Source: Muscardinus avellanarius (lineage: Eukaryota > Chordata > Mammalia > Rodentia > Gliridae). From it: a stretch of 64,000 bases of DNA. This document shows positions 56,411 through 64,000 of this stretch, piece by piece; positions within the stretch are counted from its first letter, which is position 1; every line of letters begins with the position of its first letter. The position numbers were made by a program, and so were the translations under genes. The notes below the pieces were generated by a model. That model was not told the origin of the DNA and made no database searches. It saw only the letters and a program-made list of their open reading frames with translations. The DNA lies in assembly GCA_963383645.1 (NCBI GenBank), contig OY726557.1:128678103-128742102 (forward strand). The letters are read 5' to 3'.

Positions 56411-56647
56411 AAATTTTAGTAGAATATCTCTGATAATGGGTATATTACTACTTCAAAAGTCAGCACATTATAATTTTTGCACAGGAAATCATTGGAAAGA
56501 TATTTTTACAAAATGGACCCATATCTATATCACCCTATTAATTCCTTCTATTGCTTCAGCTTGTAGAGAAACACCAACTCTATAAAGTCAATTCTACTTC
56601 CACATATACTCAAGTATCTGAAAATACCTTCATGTTTCTTTAACTAT

Positions 56648-56651
<4 letters not shown>

Positions 56652-56680
<29 letters not shown>

Positions 56681-56857
56681 GGTGGTACTGGGGTTCCTGG
56701 AAACCCTACCTCCGGGCTACACTCCAAGACCTATTTTATAATTTTTATTTGGAAACAGGGTCTCTTAAGCCAGCGAGGCTGGCTTCAAACCTGCGCGATC
56801 CTCCTGTCTCCGCTTCCCAAGCATGAGGATTACAAGCATACACCACCAAGCCCGGCT
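56652..56857 (-). mobile_element. B1-dID SINE, class C, minus strand, 29-base T run
   Basis: Uninterrupted T run (56652-56680), then ggtggtactggggttcctgg, ctacctccgggctacactcc, and reversed short B1 half (cttaagccagcgaggctggc) ending accaagcccggct. The long uninterrupted tail fits a recent insertion. Confidence 0.96.
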
Positions 56858-56879
56858 GTTTTTCTTCTTTATTTTAAAA

Positions 56880-57016
56880 TTTTTGCGGTATTGGGGATCT
56901 GATCCAGGGGCATTCTATCTCTGAGTTACACCCCCAGCTCTACTTTTTTTATTATTTATTTTGAGACAGGGTCTCACTAAGTTGTAGATTGCCTCACTAA
57001 GTACATGAGCCTGGCC
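56880..57016 (-). mobile_element. B1-dID SINE, class D, 5'-truncated, minus strand
   Basis: ttgcggtattggggatctga, tacacccccagctctacttt, gagacagggtctcactaagt and then cut off at gagcctggcc. Lies directly next to the younger class C copy in the same orientation. Confidence 0.88.
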
Positions 57017-57470
57017 TTCTAATATTATTTTCAATATTGAATCAGCCCTACATATCTGGAATAAAGCCTACTTGTTCATGGTAAACAATCTATTTTATAT
57101 GTTGCTGTATTCAACTTTCTCAAATTTTACTGCAGATTTTCACACCCAAATTAATAAAGGATATTGAACTTTTACTTTCTTTTCTTGTGCTTTGTTTTCT
57201 GGTTTGGGTATTGAGATAATTTAATTCTAAAAAATGGGATGGGGAGATAATACAAAATTGGTGTTAATTCTTTTTAAGTATTCTGTGGAATTCTCCAGTG
57301 AAATCATGTGGGTCTGGCTATTTCTTTTTCATGACATGTTAATTACAAATTTAATTTATTTAATGATTATAGAACTATTCAGGTTAACAATTTCATTTTG
57401 GGTAGTTTTGATGAAATTGGTGCATTTCGTCTCTATCAGTGAATTTATACATTTTCAGAGTTAAGACATC
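57017..57470 (-). mobile_element. L1M ORF2 reverse-transcriptase segment, antisense
   Basis: ctacatatctggaataaagc, ctacttgttcatggtaaaca, gttgctgtattcaactttct, tggtgttaattctttttaag, tattctgtggaattctccag and gaaatcatgtgggtctggct match antisense L1M ORF2. Many stops; ancient. Confidence 0.75.
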
Positions 57471-57477
57471 TGAGCAG

Positions 57478-57905
57478 TCTTTGGTAGCCAGATTCCAAGA
57501 TGAACCTCAGTGATCCTAGCCTCCTGCTATTCACAACCTTGTGTAGACCCCTCGTATTATAGAAGAGTTATTCTGTGTGGCAAAGTACGCCTGAAGAAGT
57601 AACTTAACATCTCCTCTCTTTCCCTCTCTTTTCCTCTCCTCCTCACACTGCTCTTGCTCATCTGAGCAAGAAAGCCAGTTGTTGGGTTGTGTGTAGCTCT
57701 AGAAAGAAGTGGAAATGATGGAGATACTTTCCAGCAGCCATGTGAGTCATCTCAGATATGAATCCATAGCACTGTTCAAGCCTTCAGATGTCTGCCTGCA
57801 GCCCTGGCCAAAATTTTGAGTACAACCTCATGGCACACATTAAACCAGAACACTCAGCTCCTGGAGTCCTGATCTTAAAAACTGTAAATAGCAGGTATTA
57901 TCTTA
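57478..57905 (+). mobile_element. MLT1-like MaLR solo LTR
   Basis: agcagccatgtgagtcatct, gttcaagccttcagatgtct, gcctgcagccctggccaaaa, ttttgagtacaacctcatgg, aaccagaacactcagctcct, ggagtcctgatct follows MLT1 LTR order. No internal retroviral coding sequence. Confidence 0.75.
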
Positions 57906-58224
57906 AGTTGAAAAAATTTTAGAAACATTTACCATGCAACAAGAGATAACTGCTGGAATTGCCATTAATATAATTTTAAGGCCATTGTGCCAGATTGACT
58001 TTTCCTTTTCTTCACTTTTGTTCATTTGACCATTCATTTTTTTTAATTTTTTTAACAAGGGGAGAGTGCAAACGCAGTTCCCCACTACCACAAATTATGC
58101 AGTCGAGTTTCTCACATTTGGGGAAATTGCAGGCAGGGGTGAGCACATACAAAGTACAAAGCATGAGCCTCGCCCAGGGAAAATCACCTTCCTGATCATG
58201 GTGTCTCCCCTGCCAGGTAAGTAT
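57906..58224. other. Non-coding, no assigned repeat
   Basis: No gene recognised; 62-66 codon frames have no known domain. Confidence 0.55.
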
Positions 58225-58345
58225 TGACCATTTATTTATTCACTCATCCATTCATTTATTCGTTCTTTCATTCAATAAGTATTTAATAAACCCCTACTAT
58301 TTGCCATGCATTATGTTGGGTCTAAGAATACAAACAATTTTAAAC
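58225..58345 (-). mobile_element. L2 LINE 3' end, antisense
   Basis: tttattcactcatccattca (L2 end microsatellite reversed), ataagtatttaataaacccc, tactatttgccatgcattat and gggtctaagaatacaaac follow the reverse complement of the L2 3' end. Confidence 0.7.
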
Positions 58346-58908
58346 AGAATATTGGCAGATTGAGAAACTAAATTTTTCTCTTTTCTGAAACACAAATTCA
58401 GAGATAATAAGTGAGATCATCACTATATTCTGAAAATGTTATGGGAATTGACACATCTACCTTCCAGGAGTCAATAAAAAAAGGTTAGGGTTGGTCCTGT
58501 GCCCTTCAAACCAGTTATCTTCTCTAGATGCAAACAGTTTCTAATGGAAAGGCTAAGAATCTAAGAATAACTCATAAATGAGAAAAAGTGGGTACAGCAG
58601 GAAGATCATGTGGGGAAGGGCTCAGCTCTTCTCCTCTTCCTTGTCTCAACACTACCTGAGAGGTACCCATGAGGGCCTCCACACAGATTGCATCAGGCAT
58701 CTAGAGAAGGTTGGCATCACACCATGACAAAATTGGGCTGCAGAACCTTGTGCTTCAATCAGTATTGCTGTTGACCCAAGAACCTTCACCCAGGTGTGAT
58801 GAGCACACACAGGTGGTAGCTCTGGTGTAGAAACCAGTGTCTGCTTCCTCTCTGGCACACTCTTGAGGCAGGAGACAGGAAGCAAAGAGATTTTGAAAAC
58901 TAAGCATT

Positions 58909-58955
<47 letters not shown>

Positions 58956-59749
58956 AAATGTGTTAAACATGAATCTAAATAGAGCAGATAAATAATACTG
59001 AATGTGAGAGCTAAGTTCTAAATTGACTAAGAAATATTTGAAAGTAGCCACTAAACTATAAAATATGTCTGAGCTTTAACAAGAAGTCAGGGTGAGAGAT
59101 ACAGGGTATGTCTGAAAATAGTTATAAAGAAACTCCTATTTTGTGTGCCAGCAACCATGTCTCCCATAAGCAAGTTAACCAGAGATAAATCAAAAGAAGA
59201 AACAATCTTTTCCCTGCATCTCAAAATCTGTCTGTGTTAACCTTTCACTCCTCCATGTTTCACTAAGGAGAAAATAACTTACAAGGTATTTTCATAGCCA
59301 TTGAGCTGATAAACCAGAAAGCAGAGAGGGCAGAATATCAGAAGTGGTGAGAAAAGAACAAGATTTTAGTGAAGGCTCCCAGAGTCCCAGGAGACCCTTG
59401 CATCATAATCGAGGCCGAAAAATAAGTAACGTTACACAGAATCTGGGGGAAGCATCAGTTGTCAATTCAAAACGATGACGGGACATCCCACTTCTGGTAA
59501 TAAGAATCGTACAGCCTTGGTCCCATGGACATAAAACTATTACAATGATTGATAAGCCAACCTTTGTGGTCTAAAAAGAGTTGTTACCTTTATTATTGAG
59601 TTATTACTAGCAGAGAGTAACCCAGCACTGAGTGAGATTGGCTACGGTTTCACCAGCCTTCAACTGATGTGTCTTTGTCATGAAATGCTGAAATGTACAG
59701 GATAAAGAAGTAGAATTCGAAAAGTCAGCAGATATTTTCTTTACTCTTT
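58346..59749. other. Non-coding, (CA)n at 58914-58951
   Basis: The CA tract stands alone, not next to a retroposon. The 98-99 codon minus frames across it start in or next to Cys-Val repeats and are not genes. Nothing else recognised. Confidence 0.6.
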
Positions 59750-59765
59750 AAAAGATTCTAAACAG

Positions 59766-59954
59766 GCCGGGTGTGGTGGTGTATGCTTGTAATCCCCGCG
59801 CTATAGGAGGATCGCGCAGGTTCGAAGCCAGCCTCAGCTACTGAGTGAGGCTTTCAGCAACTTAGTGAGACTCTGTTTCCAAATAAGTATAAATAGGTCT
59901 GAGAGTACAGCCTGGAGGTAGAAAGCCTCTGGGTTCCACCCCCAGTACCACCAA

Positions 59955-59989
<35 letters not shown>

Positions 59990-59992
59990 AAT
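59766..59992 (+). mobile_element. B1-dID SINE, class B, with (AAAT)n tail
   Basis: Starts gccgggtgtggtggtgtatg, lacks the 'tgggaggctgagaca' block (reads gcgctataggaggatcgc), has gcaggttcgaagccagcctc and ends gttccacccccagtaccacc plus (AAAT)n. Target duplication of 17 bp with one mismatch (aaaagattctaaacagg) at 59750-59766 and 59993-60009. Confidence 0.96.
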
Positions 59993-60189
59993 AAAAGACT
60001 CTAAACAGGGCTCTTACATAGTCCTGTCATCCCCTGCTTCCATGGGTCAAGATAAGAGCTACCTTCTATATTCATAGAACATTTTAGAAGATGTCTAATT
60101 GATGGTATTTTTGAGATTGGATGGGTTATTTTTCCCCTAAGGCAGAGTGAAGCAGCTTAGGTCTAAGTGAATGCATGTCCTTTTACTTT

Positions 60190-60335
60190 ATGTTACACTT
60201 GTAAAAAGTCATCATAACCCCTGCAATCCTCAATGATTCATCTGTAAAATGCAGACAATACTATCTGCCCTGTTTATCATCAGGGATTCTGAAGATGAAT
60301 CAGTTAACATATGCACTGAAGTCATCGCTGCTCGC
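60190..60335 (+). mobile_element. MIR SINE fragment
   Basis: caatgattcatctgtaaaat, gcagacaatactatctgccc, tcagggattctgaagatgaa, tcagttaacatatgcactg follow the MIR central and 3' order. Confidence 0.6.
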
Positions 60336-60757
60336 TGTGCCATGGTGGCGACCTACTTCTGGTTTCCTGCCAACCACCACAAATTAATCATAAAATTCTG
60401 ATTTCATCATACAAACCAAGAACATTCACTTCGGGCCGGACAGTGTTACCCTGCATTCAACACACTCTGGGGGGGAGGAGCCCCAACCCTCCATGTCCAC
60501 CTTCATCCTCACTTTTTGACTATCCATAGCATCCACACTACAGGCTCCAGTTGCTCGATCACACTAACTCTCTTGGCCTCGTGACTTAATTTACTTGGCC
60601 AGTGCTAAATGTCTACACCTATGTGTTCAGATTCTCTCTATCCCCTTGGAAGTATCCCCAGGGAACTCATGAGGCAATGTCTGTGCCCCTGACTTGGGTT
60701 GTAACATTGCTCACCTTTTTTTCCCCTTTCCTATATTGTCTCCTTAAGAAAAAACAC
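60336..60757. other. Non-coding, no assigned repeat
   Basis: No gene recognised. Confidence 0.55.
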
Positions 60758-60958
60758 GCTGGGCGTGGTGGTGCACACTTGTAATCCCCGTGCTTGGGAG
60801 GCGGAGACAGGAGGATTGCACAGGTTCAAAGCCAGCCTCGCTGGCTTAAGAGACCCTGTTTCCAAATAAAAATATAAAATAGGTCTGGGAGTGTAGCCCA
60901 GAGGTAGAAGGGCTCCCAGAAACCCCAGTACCACCAGAAAAAAAAAAGAAAAAGAAAA
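60758..60958 (+). mobile_element. B1-dID SINE, class C
   Basis: Starts gctgggcgtggtggtgcaca, has caaagccagcctcgctggct, aaataggtctgggagtgtag and gggctcccagaaacccc. Probable target duplication aagaaaaaaca just before the SINE and at the end of its A-rich tail (about 60952-60962). Confidence 0.95.
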
Positions 60959-60967
60959 AACATAATG

Positions 60968-61150
60968 TAGCTGCATGCAGTGGTACACCCTGTAATCCTA
61001 GTTGTTGGGAATCTGAGACAGGAGGATCAGAGGTTTGAGGCCAGCATCAGTAACTCAGTGAGACTCTGTTTCAAAATAAAAATTTAACAAGGGACAGGGA
61101 TGTAGCTTGAAAGTAAAACACCCCTCAGTTCCATCACCAGTCCTCCCCAA
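60968..61150 (+). mobile_element. B1-dID SINE, class D
   Basis: Starts gctgcatgcagtggtacacc, has gaggtttgaggccagcatca and ends cagttccatcaccagtcctc. Old copy with many changes, directly downstream of the class C copy. Confidence 0.88.
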
Positions 61151-61170
61151 AAAGGCAACATATTATTAAA

Positions 61171-61171
<1 letters not shown>

Positions 61172-61220
<49 letters not shown>
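61172..61220. repeat. (TG)n microsatellite
   Basis: Pure TG tract, the reversed (CA)n tail of the minus-strand SINE on its right. Confidence 0.95.
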
Positions 61221-61226
<6 letters not shown>

Positions 61227-61423
61227 CTAGGGAGGAACCCAAGAACATTGTCTACCTCCAAGCTATACTCCCAGCCCTTTTAATTTTGTTGTTTGTTTGT
61301 TTTGAAACAAGTTCTGACTAGGTTGTTGAGAGTCTCTAAGTTTCTGAGGCTGGCCTCGAACCTGCAATCAACCTATCTCAGCCTCCCAAGTTATGGTATT
61401 ACAAGTGTGGGTCAACATGTTCA
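61221..61423 (-). mobile_element. B1-dID SINE, class D, minus strand
   Basis: tactagggaggaacccaaga (ID half), gttttgaaacaagttctgac and reversed B1 half with gaggctggcctcgaacctgc ending gtgggtcaacatgttcag. Confidence 0.9.
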
Positions 61424-61846
61424 GTTTATGTTGTATTTTTCACAATACAAAAGAGTATTTATACATGATAGATACTCAGTAGGTGATTTTTAAGCAACAG
61501 ATGAATGAGCGATGACATTTTATTTCTTCAAACCTGTCTAAATACAGGCCTGCACTCTGAAGGTCTCCATCTTTCAAAAAGTTGGGTATGAGGAGGGGTC
61601 TTCTCTCCTTGTTTTCCCCAGAAACGTACTGAAGACGCACATGGTACAGGAGAGCTAATGCTGCAGAGAGACTCCATGGACAGCCACCTTTGTCCAAAAT
61701 GAAGAATGTAGAGGGCTATCCTTCAGTTGTGAGCAATAAATCCTTCAAAACTTAAATTATATAAACAAGGAGTCATTTTCCCAGTATTTAGAAATTCTTC
61801 AGAGAGCAGCAGGTCACAGGAAGCCACAGGAAGCCTGCTCAGTTCA
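61424..61846. other. Non-coding, no assigned repeat
   Basis: No gene recognised; the 73-codon minus frame (61476-61697) has no known domain. Confidence 0.55.
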
Positions 61847-61862
61847 AAAGTCAGATTCTAGA

Positions 61863-62055
61863 GGCCGGGCGTGGTGGCGCACACTTGTAATCCCCGCGCT
61901 TGGGAGGCGGAGACAGGAGGGTCACGCAGGTTCGAAGCCAGCCACGCTAGCTTAAGAGACCCAGTTTCCAAATAAAACAAGTATAAAAATCGGTCAGGGA
62001 GTGTAGCCTGGAAGTAGAAGGGTTTTCAGGAAACCCAGTACCACAAAAAAAAAAC
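61863..62055 (+). mobile_element. B1-dID SINE, class C
   Basis: Starts ggccgggcgtggtggcgcac, has gaagccagccacgctagctt and gggttttcaggaaaccc, then A tail. Target duplication of 16 bp with one mismatch (aaagtcagattctaga) at 61847-61862 and 62056-62071. Confidence 0.97.
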
Positions 62056-62071
62056 AAAGTCAGAGTCTAGA

Positions 62072-62959
62072 CCTTCCCCTGGGATTTCAACCTCCTGAGA
62101 TTACGGAGATCCTCCTCTCTGATTTTTTTAAACGGCCACAAAGAAACTCAGATTCAGAAGATTTAACATCTTCTGTGTTCAGATCAGCCCTTAGCTGCAC
62201 AGGGAATTCCAAGTTTTCCACTTTGGAATAAAACACGCTTTTAAGAGGAAGTAGAGGATTGAGTTAGCCTAAGAAGATAATCCACAGGGGAGACCCGAAT
62301 AGAGAAAGGAGTCTCTACCTTCTTCAACATTGCATCAAAAGGGAAAACAGCAAAACAGGGCCTAGACAGCTGTGAATTCAGAGAGGATACCCTGGTTCCC
62401 TCTCCTATGCTATTTCTGAGTCCCCCTCAGCACAACTGAAAGCCAGCAAGACTTGACCCCACACCTGGAGATTGCTCATTACCAGTCAGAAAAGATCTTA
62501 AAGCCTATCCTCAGCTCACTGCAGCCTTCTCACTTCTGCCCATTTTCTATCTCAGCTCCACAAGTCAGGAATTACTTAAGCACAAGACATATATTGCTAA
62601 CAAACAAAAAAATACTATCTAGGCATAGAATCATTTTAATACAGATTTGGAGTAGTAAAAGGCAAACTTAACCATGAAAATATTGGTTCTCATGGTTATC
62701 TGTAATAGCAGAATAACTGTCTGTAAAAAGAAATAACTGTCTGCAAAAGTAAAACCTTTCCCAATTGACACATTTTTAAAAATCCAGCCAATAGGAATAA
62801 TCAATAATCAACACAAAAAGAAATTAATAATACCTATCACTTCACATAGTAAAACATATTGTAAGTCACACTGATCAAAGCATCACCTTAACCTATGTCT
62901 AACAGAAAAAAAATCCTGGGTAGATATGATTTTATAGAGATTAAAATAAGTAATTCTAC
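62072..62959. other. Non-coding, no firm repeat
   Basis: No gene recognised. AT-rich from 62580 on; parts could belong to the L1 that begins near 62960, but I cannot align them. Confidence 0.5.
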
Positions 62960-63916
62960 AAAATTTTTAGAGAAGAACTAACCCCAGTACTTCACAAGTT
63001 ATTCCGTGAAATCGAAAAGTGATAGAATTCTTCCAAACTCCTTCTAGGAGGCCAATATAACATTAATACCAAAACCAAATAAAGATACATCAAGAAAAGA
63101 AAATTACAAACCAATATCACTGATGAACATAGATGCAAAATTTCTAAACAAAATACTAGCTATGCACATTCAAAATCACATCAAGGAAATTGTACACCAA
63201 TACCAAGTTGGTTTCATTTAGGAAAGCAAGGCTGGTTCAAAGCAAATCAATATGTTATTCACCACATAAATAGAAGTAAGAACAACAATTACATGATCAT
63301 ATCAATAGATGCTGAAAAAGCATTTGACAAAATCCAACACCCATTCATGTTAAAAACATTGCTGAAAATTGGAATTTAAGGAATGTATCTCAACATCATT
63401 AAGGCAATATAAAATAACCCAAAAGCCAACATCATATTGAATGGGGAAAACTTCAGAAATTCCCACTAAAATCAGAACAAGATGAGGATGCCCACTATAA
63501 CTCCTTTTAAATATAGTCCTTGAGACTCTTGCCAGAGCAAAAAGACAATAGAAGGGTATCAAAGAAATTAAAATAGAAAAAGAAGGATTAAAATTATTTT
63601 TATTTGCAGATGACATGATCCTATATCTAGAAGACCCAGAAAGCTCAAACAAAAGACTATTAAAGCTGATTAACCAATACAGCAAAGTAGCAGGATTCAA
63701 AATCAACTTAAAGAAATCAGTAGCTTTTCTATTTGCCAACGATGAATCCACTGAGAAAAAAGTACAGAAAAAAATCCATTCACAATAACCTCAAAACCAA
63801 TAAAATATCTAGGAATAAACCCAACCAAAGAGGTAAAAGAACTCTACAATAAAAATTATAAAACACTAAAGAGAAATAGAAGACCTTGGAAAACAGAAAG
63901 ATCTCCCTTGCTTTTT
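62960..63916 (+). mobile_element. LINE-1 ORF2 reverse-transcriptase segment
   Basis: Sense L1 ORF2 with the catalytic Phe-Ala-Asp-Asp at 63603-63614 (tttgcagatgac), preceded by the recognisable accaatatcactgatgaaca and accaagttggtttcattta blocks. Stops (for example at about 63011, gaaaagtgatag) and frame changes make it non-functional. Interrupted by a SINE at 63917; probably continues beyond the window. The 133-codon minus frame (63350-63751) is its antisense shadow. Confidence 0.88.
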
Positions 63917-63919
63917 TAC

Positions 63920-63962
<43 letters not shown>

Positions 63963-64000
63963 GTACTGGGGTTCCTGAAAACCCTTCTACCTCCGGGCTA
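63917..64000 (-). mobile_element. B1-dID SINE, class C, minus strand, partial at edge
   Basis: (ATT)n (about 63917-63962) as the reversed (AAT)n tail, then gtactggggttcctgaaaac and ctacctccgggcta, cut by the window end. Inserted into the L1 reverse-transcriptase segment. Confidence 0.93.

Noticed and set aside
49470..57905. Endogenous retrovirus with coding capacity between the two MLT1-like LTRs
   Set aside because: The LTRs are 8 kb apart, both diverged relics, and the DNA between them is unrelated L1, SINE and unique sequence with no gag, pol or env.
63350..63751. 133-codon minus-strand frame
   Set aside because: Antisense shadow of the L1 reverse-transcriptase segment, which is clearly sense on the plus strand.

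Overview
The window is about 64 kb of AT-rich mammalian nuclear DNA, almost certainly from a squirrel-family rodent (Sciuridae: marmot, ground squirrel or relative). The evidence is the dominant repeat: about 40 copies of a dimeric SINE whose left half is B1-like (7SL-derived; starts gccgggcgtggtggcgcac and carries a ggttcgaagcc B-box) and whose right half is ID-like (tRNA-derived; tagcccggaggtagaa then gggttcca). This B1-dID architecture is known from squirrels and a few related rodents. The assignment rests on recognising the repeat, not on a search.

I find no protein-coding gene, no intact RNA gene, no CRISPR array and no bacterial or phage sequence. The longest open frames are about 100-146 codons. 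They are low-complexity translations, shadows of repeats, or isolated frames with no recognisable domain and no exon context. The window is intergenic or deep intronic; the sequence cannot say which.

I sort the SINE copies by diagnostic sequence. Class A has gcggacagcctcagc and a tttcaaaataaagaat spacer. Class B has acaggttcgaagccagc and an aaataggtctgggagta spacer. Class C is shortened in the middle (gctggcttaagagaccc) with a changed ID half (cttccaggaacccc). Class D are diverged older copies. Target-site duplications (TSDs) are visible around more than a dozen copies, and the 3' tails often turn into microsatellites ((CA)n, (GAAA)n, (AAAT)n, (AG)n, (AAT)n, a 15-bp GAG-rich minisatellite).

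Layout: 1-15 kb, scattered SINEs, a MIR, microsatellites, an L1 3' end and an ERVL-like LTR (9.9-10.4 kb). 15.8-17.4 kb, an L1 with an inverted 5' part that received two later SINEs. 17.5-25 kb, MIR and L2 relics, a nested SINE (21.2-21.6 kb), a long L2 relic (22.5-23.3 kb) and a MER5-like hAT relic. 26-28 kb, several old L1 pieces. 28-32 kb, the purine minisatellite, a GC-richer block with a CTCF-like core and a textbook SINE with TSDs. 32.7-32.9 kb, a 200-base assembly gap. 33.5-34.8 kb, L1M, L2 and MIR relics in a row. 36-41 kb, more SINEs, a MER5-like relic and a possible regulatory segment with a perfect MEF2-type site. 41-52 kb, mostly undated DNA with a perfect 45-bp tandem duplication and an MLT1-like LTR. 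52.8-54 kb, the best L1 3' end (ORF2 C-terminus, G-rich 3' UTR, tail). 55-58 kb, L1M relics and a second MLT1-like LTR. 59.7-64 kb, several class C SINEs and an L1 reverse-transcriptase segment cut by a SINE at the right edge.

Nothing here looks like a new gene system. The items most worth checking are the inverted L1, the young class C SINEs, the perfect 45-bp duplication, the candidate mariner end and a few unique segments that may be conserved regulatory DNA. Family names for old repeats are from memory of consensus sequences and need RepeatMasker confirmation.
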